Shown here one piece after another: positions 1 through 7,135 of a stretch of DNA of 15,842 nucleotides (positions are counted from its first letter, which is position 1; each line of letters starts with the position of its first letter). The position numbers were made by a program, and so were the translations under genes. The stretch comes from Thermoplasmatales archaeon (lineage in GTDB: Archaea; Thermoplasmatota; E2; UBA202; DSCA01). The DNA is taken from contig DSCA01000156.1 of NCBI GenBank assembly GCA_011049295.1, positions 1-15,842 on the forward strand, read 5' to 3'. A model generated the notes under the pieces. That model worked only from the letters and a program-made list of their open reading frames with translations. It was not told the DNA's origin and did no database searches.

Positions 1-89
1 ACTTTTTATTGGTATCTTTTCTCTCAAAACGTGTTTTTTTACTGGCATTTTTAGCCCTTGAGGTCATTATTTTCTTTAAACCGACAGAG

Positions 90-97
90 TATAAAAA
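90..97 (+). promoter_or_regulatory. TATA-like box for the response-regulator gene
   Basis: TATAAAAA lies in an AT-rich stretch and predicts transcription starting near 118-120. That would leave a 5' leader of about 85 nt before the response-regulator ATG. This differs from most other units in the window, where the box sits about 25 nt from the start codon. The assignment rests on base composition and spacing only. Confidence 0.4.
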
Positions 98-116
98 GTT
101 TTGGTAGTAAAAAAAG

Positions 117-136
117 GCCCGGGGCCAGACCCGGGC
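117..136 (+). other. GC-rich inverted repeat in the leader region
   Basis: A perfect 7-bp inverted repeat, GCCCGGG and CCCGGGC, is separated by six bases (GCCAGA). If transcription starts near 118-120, the hairpin would form at the very 5' end of the response-regulator mRNA. It is preceded, not followed, by an A/T-rich tract, so on the plus strand it does not look like a factor-independent terminator. Read on the minus strand it is followed by a T-run and could end a transcript coming from the right, but there is no minus-strand gene here. Confidence 0.35.
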
Positions 137-203
137 TGGGAAAGACTGCTTCCCCGGCAATGGCGAACAGGCGCCGGAGCACGGCCAGTGGAGAGGAGTC
201 GTG

Positions 204-638
204 ATGAGCAAGACCGTCTTGATTGTGGACGACGAGCCGGACATCCAGGACATCCTGTCCTCCTATCTGAAACGCATTGACGGTATGGAGGTGGTCAATG
301 CGCTGAGCGGAGAGGAGGGGGTGGAGCGGTATAAGGAGCTTTTGGGAAAAAATCAGCGGCTCGTCCTGGTGGTCATGGACCTGAATCTATCCGGCACCGC
401 GGCCAGCGGGACCGCTGTCGATCTCCACCGGCAGGGCCGGCAGGGAGGCATGGACGGGGTGCGCACCGCCGAGGAAATACTTCGCCTGGACCCCCGGGTG
501 GTCATCTGGGGGTACACGGCCTGGGCGGACACCACCTGGGCGGCAAAACTGACCGAGGCGGGAGCGGAAAAGGTGGTGGACCGCGTGGTTCCCTTCAAGG
601 AATTTGCCCGCATGGTGGGGGCTTTTGTGACAGACTGA
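204..638 (+). CDS. Stand-alone response regulator receiver domain protein
   Basis: A single CheY-like receiver domain of 144 residues with no output domain. It would accept a phosphoryl group from a histidine kinase, but none is encoded in the window. Visible motifs (numbered from the ATG at 204) are the acidic pair D9/D10 in VLIVDDEPD, the phospho-acceptor D59 in VVMDLNLSG, the MDG motif at 83-85 and T105 in YTAW. Two features are odd. About 18 extra residues (65-82) separate D59 from MDG, which are normally about five residues apart. The conserved Lys before the Pro-Phe of strand 5 is Val (V129-P130-F131). A GTG at 201 could also start the frame, but GGAG at 195-198 is spaced better for the ATG. 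The family is sure; phosphorylation competence is not. Confidence 0.88.
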   Translation: MSKTVLIVDDEPDIQDILSSYLKRIDGMEVVNALSGEEGVERYKELLGKNQRLVLVVMDLNLSGTAASGTAVDLHRQGRQGGMDGVRTAEEILRLDPRVVIWGYTAWADTTWAAKLTEAGAEKVVDRVVPFKEFARMVGAFVTD

Positions 639-660
639 CGTCCTCCCGCTACCGATAACG

Positions 661-668
661 CTATTAAT
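661..668 (+). promoter_or_regulatory. TATA-like box for pyrG
   Basis: CTATTAAT is centred about 24 nt before the pyrG ATG at 688. No Shine-Dalgarno is visible between it and the ATG, which fits a leaderless pyrG transcript. The box is weaker than others in this window. Confidence 0.4.
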
Positions 669-687
669 CGAATCTCCATATGGTAAT

Positions 688-2292
688 ATGCCGAGGGGCA
701 AATACATTATTATCACCGGCGGGGTGTTGTCGGGCCTGGGAAAAGGCATTACCACGTCCTCCATCGGCCTGCTCCTCAAAATGCAGGGATATGCGGTAAC
801 CGCCATCAAAATCGACCCCTACCTGAACTGCGATGCGGGTACCATGAATCCCTTTCAGCACGGCGAGGTGTTCGTGCTGGAGGACGGGGGAGAGGTGGAC
901 CTGGACCTGGGCAACTACGAGCGCTTTTTGGACATCAACCTCTCCTCAGACAACAACATCACCACCGGCCGGGTCTACCGCACGGTCATCGAAAAGGAGC
1001 GGCGGGGTGACTATTTGGGCAAGACTGTGCAGATTGTCCCCCACGTCACCGACGAAATCAGGGAATGGGTCAAGCGGGTGACGGCGGAGAGCAGCGCGGA
1101 CATCTGCCTGGTGGAAATCGGGGGGACGGTGGGCGACATCGAGTCCATGCCCTTCCTGGAGGCGATGCGGCAGCTGCACCAGGAGAGCCCGGACGATGTC
1201 ATCTTTCTGCATACCACGCTCATTCCGGTGCTGGGGGTGGTGGGGGAGCAGAAGACCAAGCCCACCCAGCACTCGGTGAAGGAGCTGCGGGCCATCGGCA
1301 TCGACCCGGACATCATCATCGGTAGAGCAGAGGAGCCTCTGGAGCAGAAGACCCGGGAAAAAATAGCCCTGTTCTGCGACGTGCCCGTGGATGGGGTCAT
1401 CTCCGCCCCGGACGTGTCCTGCATCTACGAGGTTCCCCTCCTGCTGGACGAGCAGGGACTGACGGATTTCATTCTCCAGCGGTTCGGCTTTCGTCGCCGG
1501 GATGGCCTGTACAAGTGGGAGGAATTCGTGGGCGGCATCAAGGACACCGCGGAACAGGTGACCATGGGCATCGTGGGCAAGTACACGGCCCTCAGTGATT
1601 CCTACATCAGCATAGAGGAGGCCTTCAGCCACGCCGGTGCAGCCCTGGGCGTCAAGGTGTGCATCGACTGGATAGAGGCCGAAGACCTGGAGGAGGGCAC
1701 CGTCTCCCTGGACCACCTGCACGGAATCCTGGTCCCCGGTGGCTTCGGCATGCGGGGAGCCGACGGCAAAATGGCCGCCATCCGTCACGCCCGGGAGAAG
1801 GGCATTCCCTTTCTGGGCATCTGCTTCGGATTCCAGCTGGCCGTGGTGGAATACGCCCGGCACGTGCTGGGGCTGGATGCCAACAGCATAGAAATAGACC
1901 CGGAGACCCCCCACCCGGTGATCACCATTCTCCCGGAGCAGGAGGACGTGGAGGACATGGGAGGAACCATGCGGCTGGGCGCCTATCCCATTGCCGTAAA
2001 GGATGGCACCCTGGCCCACCGCCTCTACGGAACCTCCACCATTAGGGAGCGCCACCGCCACCGCTACGAGGTCAATCCGGAGTACATGCCCCGGCTGGAG
2101 GAGGCCGGGCTGGTGTTTTCAGGCGTTTCCGCAGACCCCCCGCGCATGGAAATCGCCGAAATTCCCGGCCACCTCTTTTTCATTGCCTCCCAGTTCCACC
2201 CGGAGTTCACCTCCCGTCCCCTCCGTCCGGCCCCCCTCTTCTACGGTTTCGTGCAGGCGGCCAGAGAAAAAAAGAGCCAATGCAGTGAGTAA
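688..2292 (+). CDS. pyrG: CTP synthase (glutamine-hydrolysing)
   Basis: Converts UTP to CTP using ATP and ammonia released from glutamine, the last step of de novo pyrimidine nucleotide synthesis in the cytoplasm. The 534 residues match the usual family length of about 530-550. The N-terminal synthetase domain (about 1-265) opens with the P-loop-like segment TGGVLSGLGKG and carries the family segments DPYLNCDAGTMNPFQHGEVF and GGTVGDIESMPFLEA. The C-terminal class I glutamine amidotransferase domain (about 290-530) has the nucleophile C379 in GICFGFQ and the His/Glu pair H504 and E506 in QFHPEFTSRP, so the triad is complete. The ATG at 688 gives the conserved N-terminus (PRGKYIIITGG). The next gene starts 2 nt after its stop, suggesting co-transcription. 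Confidence 0.97.
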   Translation: MPRGKYIIITGGVLSGLGKGITTSSIGLLLKMQGYAVTAIKIDPYLNCDAGTMNPFQHGEVFVLEDGGEVDLDLGNYERFLDINLSSDNNITTGRVYRTVIEKERRGDYLGKTVQIVPHVTDEIREWVKRVTAESSADICLVEIGGTVGDIESMPFLEAMRQLHQESPDDVIFLHTTLIPVLGVVGEQKTKPTQHSVKELRAIGIDPDIIIGRAEEPLEQKTREKIALFCDVPVDGVISAPDVSCIYEVPLLLDEQGLTDFILQRFGFRRRDGLYKWEEFVGGIKDTAEQVTMGIVGKYTALSDSYISIEEAFSHAGAALGVKVCIDWIEAEDLEEGTVSLDHLHGILVPGGFGMRGADGKMAAIRHAREKGIPFLGICFGFQLAVVEYARHVLGLDANSIEIDPETPHPVITILPEQEDVEDMGGTMRLGAYPIAVKDGTLAHRLYGTSTIRERHRHRYEVNPEYMPRLEEAGLVFSGVSADPPRMEIAEIPGHLFFIASQFHPEFTSRPLRPAPLFYGFVQAAREKKSQCSE

Positions 2293-2294
2293 AC

Positions 2295-3107
2295 ATGGCC
2301 GAGGGAAAACAAAAAAAGACCCTGGAGGACCGCGATGAGGACGACCTGTTTTCTCTATACTGTGACCTGTACCAGACCGCCCGAGAATGGATGGCCAGCG
2401 GGACCGCCCTCGACCTGGACGAGGTGGTGGACGCCGTCTGCTTCCTGACCCATTTCGAGGACCTGGTAGACCTGGAGGCGCTGCAGCGAGCCGTACCCCT
2501 GGTACCCCCCAAGAGGGGAGCGGCAGCCATCCTGACCCGGATGCGGGACTCCCTGCGCCGGCGTTGCACCCCCCGCCATCTGGATTCCTCTGCCCTCCGC
2601 GACCTAAAGGATGACCTGCGGGAGCAGGAGGCGGAGCTGCAGCGCTTTCTGGGAAAATTGCAGGGGGCTGTGGAGGATGTCTCCGGGATAAAGGAGCGTC
2701 TGGCCATGCGGAACAAAGTACAGTCCCTGGTGCAGATGGCCAAACGGGTGAAGGATTTTGCCAGCACGCTGTCCGATGTGGGCGAGCTGGAATGGGAGAG
2801 CAACTACAGCACCCTCCGCCTCTGCATTACACCGAAAAAGGGCCGGGCCTACCGCCCCTTCGGCAGCAAATTTTTCGAATGCCGGATGGAACGAGAAACC
2901 GCCATTGAGGTCAGCGTCCAGCCGGACCACCTGCGCCTGATAATCGACGGCGACTTTCAGTTCACCTTTCTGGGAGTCCGCACCGTGCCCACCCTGCAGG
3001 CCCGGGCCATCACCATCCACCGGATGGAGGGGGTGCGCATGGAAGGCGCAGAGGCCACGCTGACCGTGTGGCAGGAGAGGGGTGTTTCCCAGGTCAGCGT
3101 TCAGTGA
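2295..3107 (+). CDS. Uncharacterised coiled-coil protein downstream of pyrG
   Basis: I do not recognise this 270-residue protein. It starts 2 nt after the pyrG stop, so it is probably in the same mRNA. The N-terminal part (about 10-95) is acidic and looks helical. Residues about 100-160 are rich in charged heptad-like repeats and probably form a coiled coil. The C-terminal part (about 165-270) alternates hydrophobic and charged residues as in a beta-rich domain. There is no signal peptide, membrane segment or catalytic motif. Codon composition matches the neighbours and the frame is open throughout. Its 3' end overlaps the convergent deoxyhypusine synthase family gene by 14 nt. A structural or regulatory role is conceivable, but no function is assigned. 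Confidence 0.72.
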   Translation: MAEGKQKKTLEDRDEDDLFSLYCDLYQTAREWMASGTALDLDEVVDAVCFLTHFEDLVDLEALQRAVPLVPPKRGAAAILTRMRDSLRRRCTPRHLDSSALRDLKDDLREQEAELQRFLGKLQGAVEDVSGIKERLAMRNKVQSLVQMAKRVKDFASTLSDVGELEWESNYSTLRLCITPKKGRAYRPFGSKFFECRMERETAIEVSVQPDHLRLIIDGDFQFTFLGVRTVPTLQARAITIHRMEGVRMEGAEATLTVWQERGVSQVSVQ

Positions 3108-4161
3108 CCGGCTGTTTACTCCGTTCGTCCAGCCAGGCATTGAACCGCCGCGGTGTTCTCTGCCGCCAGGAGCCCTGGTGGTAGGCGTAGCTGGCAATCA
3201 GGGGCAGGGCGATGGTGGCCTCGCAGAACACCATCTGCTCGGCGCTGCTGTCCACCTTGCCCCAGGAATGGGCCTCCTTCAGGGTGGAACCGGAGAGTCC
3301 GCCGTCCCGCTCATCGGCCACCGTGACCTGGATGGCATACTTGTGCATGTGGGCCGGCTGCCCGATGATGTCTGCAGCCACCGTCACGTCCTGGGCGAAG
3401 TTTTTGGGAACGCCGCCCCCAATCATCAGCAGCCCGGTGTCCGGCACATGGGTTTTTATCTCCGTCAACTCCAGAAAGTCTCGGGCGCTGTCCATGGACA
3501 CCTGGGGCTGGCCCTGACGGTGGTACTGGTGGTAGACCAGGCCGAACCCGGCGCTGCAGTCGGAAAAGGCGGGAACGAAAATGGGGACTCCCTGCCGGTA
3601 GCTCTCCAGAACCACCGATCCTCCGCCCACGTTTCTCTCGGCCAGGTAGCGGCCCATCTCCCGGATGAACTCCCGGGAGGAGTAGGGGCGGGGCTCCAGC
3701 TCGTCGGCGATGCGGGCGATGGTCATGTCGCATTCCCGCAGCTGCTCCTCGTCGATAAACGTGTCATAGATGCGGTCAATCATTATCTGGCGCAGCATCT
3801 CGTCGTCGATGAAGGGAATCCCCCGGTAATGCTTGAACCCCAGGCCCTCGAAGAAATCCTGGTCTACGATGATGGCCCCGGTGGACACGATGGCATCCAC
3901 CATGTTGTTTTTGACCATCTGGTGGAGCACGGTTTTGAGGCCGGCGCTGACTAAGGACCCGGCCAGGCAGAGGATGATGGCGCAGTCGGTGTCGGCCAGC
4001 ATTTTGTCGTAGAGCTTGGCGGCGTGGGCCAGATTGCGGGCCTGGAAGGCCATGTGCTCGTAGGCGTCGATGATGGGTCGGGCGTCAAACCCGGTGATGT
4101 CGATGTGGCGTATCTCCCGGCTCAGCAAGTCCTTTTTCCGGTCCCTGTCCATGTCTTCCAT
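3094..4161 (-). CDS. Deoxyhypusine synthase family protein
   Basis: The family makes deoxyhypusine on a lysine of archaeal/eukaryotic IF5A from spermidine and NAD. Some bacterial-type members instead make other polyamine conjugates such as homospermidine. From the ATG at 4161 the protein has 355 residues. Characteristic segments are LAGSLVSAG, VSTGAIIVDQDFFEGLGFKH, FVPAFSDCSAGFG and GGGVPKNF. K302 in the motif HSWGKVD aligns with the catalytic Lys of human DHS (K329, in SWGK). The wording of the sequence around PFIDDEM and MHKYAIQ feels closer to the 'DHS-like' branch than to classical archaeal DHS, so the substrate is uncertain. The ATG at 4161 has GGGG about 8 nt upstream; a TTG at 4167 is a less likely start. 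Confidence 0.9.
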   Translation of the reverse strand: MEDMDRDRKKDLLSREIRHIDITGFDARPIIDAYEHMAFQARNLAHAAKLYDKMLADTDCAIILCLAGSLVSAGLKTVLHQMVKNNMVDAIVSTGAIIVDQDFFEGLGFKHYRGIPFIDDEMLRQIMIDRIYDTFIDEEQLRECDMTIARIADELEPRPYSSREFIREMGRYLAERNVGGGSVVLESYRQGVPIFVPAFSDCSAGFGLVYHQYHRQGQPQVSMDSARDFLELTEIKTHVPDTGLLMIGGGVPKNFAQDVTVAADIIGQPAHMHKYAIQVTVADERDGGLSGSTLKEAHSWGKVDSSAEQMVFCEATIALPLIASYAYHQGSWRQRTPRRFNAWLDERSKQPVTER

Positions 4162-4185
4162 AGTCAATTCCCCTTATGTGTCTCT

Positions 4186-4197
4186 GGTTTAAAAAAA
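4186..4197 (-). promoter_or_regulatory. TATA-like element and T-tract before the deoxyhypusine synthase gene
   Basis: On the minus strand this reads TTTTTTTAAACC. The TTTAAA core is about 25-29 nt from the ATG at 4161, a suitable distance for a TATA box of a leaderless or near-leaderless mRNA. The run of seven T lies 12-18 nt behind the stop of the upstream miniprotein gene and could also act as its T-rich archaeal terminator. Confidence 0.45.
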
Positions 4198-4208
4198 TGT
4201 CCCCGGTG

Positions 4209-4307
4209 TCAATCGATGAAAATAACGGTGAACCCGGCCAGAACCATGGCCACAATGACCAGCACGGCGGCGATGCGTATCAGCCACTGGCGCCATTTTC
4301 CTCGCAT
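4209..4307 (-). CDS. 32-residue single-span membrane miniprotein behind valS
   Basis: The frame encodes 32 residues: a basic start (MRGKWRQWLIR), a hydrophobic stretch of about 18 residues (IAAVLVIVAMVLAGFTVI) and a short acidic end (FID). This predicts one transmembrane helix with the N-terminus inside by the positive-inside rule. A strong Shine-Dalgarno GGAGGG (4313-4318) lies 5 nt before the ATG, and the ATG starts 1 nt after the valS stop, so it is very likely translated from the valS mRNA. No family is recognised and it is unrelated to tRNA charging by anything visible. Local GC returns to about 57-60 %, unlike the AT-rich end of valS immediately upstream. Confidence 0.68.
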   Translation of the reverse strand: MRGKWRQWLIRIAAVLVIVAMVLAGFTVIFID

Positions 4308-4308
4308 G

Positions 4309-7020
4309 TTATCCCTCCACGGCGATAATAATGTCTTCCAGGTTTATTAATGCTGCCCTTTTCCCCTTTATGCGGAACTCTTTTTCGAAATCGACGTACT
4401 CCTTGGGAATTTTTGCAGGTATGTTTGACCCTGCTGGTGCAAAATCAGAAATATCAATTCCATTCTTTTCATTCCACTCTCGGTACGTTTTGTTTATATT
4501 CTGGTTCAAGTAGTTGACTACTTGAGAGGTGGCCGCACCACATGCTGGACCCATCTTTGAATAATCGGGCTTTATCTTAGTGGGAATTTCCTCGATATCC
4601 GGCATACCGGGGGTGATGTCTATCTCCCGAATTTTTAAAATATTTTGTATGAGGTTTTCGCTGCCCGCAAGGTCCGCAACTTTATGTTCATTTCCGAATA
4701 TCTCTACCTTGACGTTCCAAACCTCGTTGAGAGGTATGCCTCCACTGCTCTTCCCCTCTCTTAAAACAGCGATTATGTTTTTAACCAGTTCCCCCTGCCT
4801 GCATGCCTCCTCGTCCTCCAGCACGGGCTGCGGCCAGGTTGCCCGGTGAATGCTGCGGTGGCCGTCCCGCTCCCGGTAGTGGCGACGGTAGATCTCCTCG
4901 GCTATGTGGGGGAGGAAGGGGGCCAGCAGCTTGAGGGTTCCCAGACCCAGGAGGTAGAGAACCTGTGCCGCCCGGGGGTCTCCCTGGTCATAGATGCGGT
5001 GCTTGACCATCTCGATGTAGTGGTCGGCGAACTCGTGCCACAGGAAGTATTCGGCCTCCCGGAGGGCCTCGGCATAGGCAAAGACGTCCAGGTGATCCGT
5101 GCACCTGGTGACCGTGCGGCTGAACAGGGTGAGTATCCACCGGTCCATCACCGGCAGCTTGTCCGGGTCCATCTCCCCGGCGGGCTGCTCCACCTGCTGC
5201 AGGGCGGTGCCCACGAACTGCTGCACGCTCCACAGCTTTTTCATCAGGCGCTTGCCCCGCACCAGGTCCTTGGGCCGGAAGGGATTGTCCTCGCCCAGCT
5301 TGCACTTGGCGGCATAGTAGCGCAGGGGGTCGGCGCCCTCCTCTCTCAGAATCTCCAGGGGGTCGATGACGTTGCCCAGCGAGGTGTGCATGGGCTTGCC
5401 GTCGGGAGCCAGAATAAACCCGCCCATCATGATCTCCCGGAAGGGTTTTTCCCCGGTAATCAGCAGACAGCGGAGCACGGTATAAAAGGCCCAGGTGCGG
5501 ATGATGTCATGGGCCTGGGGGCGCAGGGACATGGGGTACAGCCTCTCAAACATCTCCGGGTTCCGCTGCCAGAAGGTGTTGTACAGGGGGGTAACCGAGG
5601 AGTCCATCCAGGTGTCGAACACGTCCTCGCTTCCCTTCAGGGGGCCGCCGCAGGCAGGGCAGCGGTCCACCGGCGGGGAATCGATGGTGGGGTCCACGTA
5701 GCACTGCTCCCGGGTGGCCAGCACCACCTGCCCGCATTCCTGGCATTCCCACAGGGGGATGGGGGTGGCAAAGTAGCGCTGCCGGGATATGACCCAGTCC
5801 CATTTCAGGGAGTTAACCCATTCGTTGAAGCGCAGCTGCATGTAGTCGGGGTACCAGTCAATGGCGTCGGCGGCCTCCAGCACCTTTTCCTTGAAGGGCA
5901 GCAACTTGAGGAACCACTGCTCGGCCTGGATGAACTCCACCGGGGTCTTGCACCGCCAGCAGATGCCCACGCTCTGGTCGATGTCCTGTTGCTTCAGTAT
6001 CAAACCCTGTTTTTCCATGTCGCTGATGACTGCCTGCCGGGCCTGGGGAATGGTCAGTCCCTGGTAGCCCTGGGCCAGGGCGTTCATCCGTCCCTCCTCG
6101 TCGATGCAGATTTTCATGGGGAGCTGGTACCGGAGGGCCTTTTCCAGGTCGTCCTTGTCCCCGATGGTGCACACCATAAGCATGCCGGAGCCAAAGGAGG
6201 GGTCCACCGAGTCGTCCCCCACAATCTCTACTTCCTGCCCGAACAGGGGCACCTTCACTCTCTGGCCCACCAGCCAGGGAGCCCGCTCGTCGTCGGGATG
6301 GACGGCCACGATTTGGCAGGTGGGCAGCATCTCGGGGCGGGTGGTGGCAATCTCGATGTACTGACCCCGCCGGTCTCTGCCTATGCCGTGGTATTTTTCT
6401 ATCTGCTCTGGCTGTTCATCTGCAAAGTAAAACTTTATGGTGCTCAGTTGGGTGTCCCGGGCGGTGTGCTCGATTTCTGCATCGGCCATGGCCGTCATGC
6501 ACCGGGGACACCAGTTGACGGGAAACTCCCCCCGGTAGATGTATCCCTTTTCGTAGAGGTCGATAAACGAAATCTGGGTAACCCGCCGGTAGTATTCGGC
6601 GTCCGTCTGGTAGTAAATGCTGGGGTCCATGGACTCGCCGAGCATGACGAACTGCCGCTTCATCTCCCCGATGTTCTCCTCGGCGAACTCCCGGCACAGC
6701 TGGATGAACTCATGCCGGTCGATGTCCTTCCGGGTGATGCCCAGGCGCTTCTCCACCCTCTCCTCGATGGGAATCCCGTTGACGTCAAAACACAGGGGGA
6801 AGAAGACGTTGTAGCCCCGCATGCGCTTGTATCTCGCCACAAAATCGATGTGGGTGTAGTGGACGGCATGCCCGATGTGCAGGGCGCCCGACGCATAGCG
6901 GGGCGGATTGTCAATTGAATAAACGTCGCCCCTCTGGGGGTCAAAATGATAGATGTTGTTGTCCTCCCAGTACTGCTGCCACTTTTTTTCCCAGGCCATC
7001 GGGTCGTAGTCGCCGCTCAT
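4309..7020 (-). CDS. valS: Valyl-tRNA synthetase
   Basis: Charges tRNA-Val with valine. From the ATG at 7020 the class I enzyme has 903 residues, a normal archaeal ValRS length without the bacterial coiled-coil tail. The HIGH motif is at 48-51. A zinc-type WCPRC precedes the CP1 editing domain, which carries ATTRPEMLPTC and DPSFGSGMLMVC as in archaeal ValRS. WDWVISRQRYFATPIPLW, a second Cys cluster (CQEC, CPAC) and FDTWMDSS follow. The KMSKS site reads PMHTS (543-547) before LGNVIDP, so both lysines are absent. The last ~160 residues, the end of the anticodon-binding region, are encoded by DNA of about 44 % GC against about 69 % just upstream. The GTG at 7041 is rejected because a TATA box sits 27 nt before the ATG. 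Confidence 0.95.
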   Translation of the reverse strand: MSGDYDPMAWEKKWQQYWEDNNIYHFDPQRGDVYSIDNPPRYASGALHIGHAVHYTHIDFVARYKRMRGYNVFFPLCFDVNGIPIEERVEKRLGITRKDIDRHEFIQLCREFAEENIGEMKRQFVMLGESMDPSIYYQTDAEYYRRVTQISFIDLYEKGYIYRGEFPVNWCPRCMTAMADAEIEHTARDTQLSTIKFYFADEQPEQIEKYHGIGRDRRGQYIEIATTRPEMLPTCQIVAVHPDDERAPWLVGQRVKVPLFGQEVEIVGDDSVDPSFGSGMLMVCTIGDKDDLEKALRYQLPMKICIDEEGRMNALAQGYQGLTIPQARQAVISDMEKQGLILKQQDIDQSVGICWRCKTPVEFIQAEQWFLKLLPFKEKVLEAADAIDWYPDYMQLRFNEWVNSLKWDWVISRQRYFATPIPLWECQECGQVVLATREQCYVDPTIDSPPVDRCPACGGPLKGSEDVFDTWMDSSVTPLYNTFWQRNPEMFERLYPMSLRPQAHDIIRTWAFYTVLRCLLITGEKPFREIMMGGFILAPDGKPMHTSLGNVIDPLEILREEGADPLRYYAAKCKLGEDNPFRPKDLVRGKRLMKKLWSVQQFVGTALQQVEQPAGEMDPDKLPVMDRWILTLFSRTVTRCTDHLDVFAYAEALREAEYFLWHEFADHYIEMVKHRIYDQGDPRAAQVLYLLGLGTLKLLAPFLPHIAEEIYRRHYRERDGHRSIHRATWPQPVLEDEEACRQGELVKNIIAVLREGKSSGGIPLNEVWNVKVEIFGNEHKVADLAGSENLIQNILKIREIDITPGMPDIEEIPTKIKPDYSKMGPACGAATSQVVNYLNQNINKTYREWNEKNGIDISDFAPAGSNIPAKIPKEYVDFEKEFRIKGKRAALINLEDIIIAVEG

Positions 7021-7043
7021 CGTATCACCGGAAATAAACACGG

Positions 7044-7051
7044 CTTATAAG
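7044..7051 (-). promoter_or_regulatory. TATA box for valS
   Basis: CTTATAAG (palindromic) is centred about 27 nt upstream of the ATG at 7020. This supports a leaderless valS transcript and the ATG over the GTG at 7041, which would lie only about 6 nt from the box. Confidence 0.55.
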
Positions 7052-7135
7052 TTTGTTGATACCGGCCATAATATCGGACGGGGAACGACAAAAACCAATA
7101 CACAAAGATACGAGTTTTTAGGAGAGAGAACCCCG

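Noticed and set aside
1..80. T-rich start of the window as a possible terminator or end of an upstream gene
   Set aside because: There are several T-runs (about 3-7, 34-40, 48-52), but no coding frame of a neighbouring gene can be seen to assign them to, so no feature is called.
946..2061. A 371-codon open frame on the minus strand antisense to pyrG
   Set aside because: pyrG is certain on the plus strand and the opposite frame has no family features.
4846..6918. A 690-codon open frame on the plus strand, antisense to valS
   Set aside because: It ends exactly where the GC-rich part of valS ends. It lacks any recognisable motif and is explained by G/C at third codon positions of valS suppressing stops on the opposite strand.
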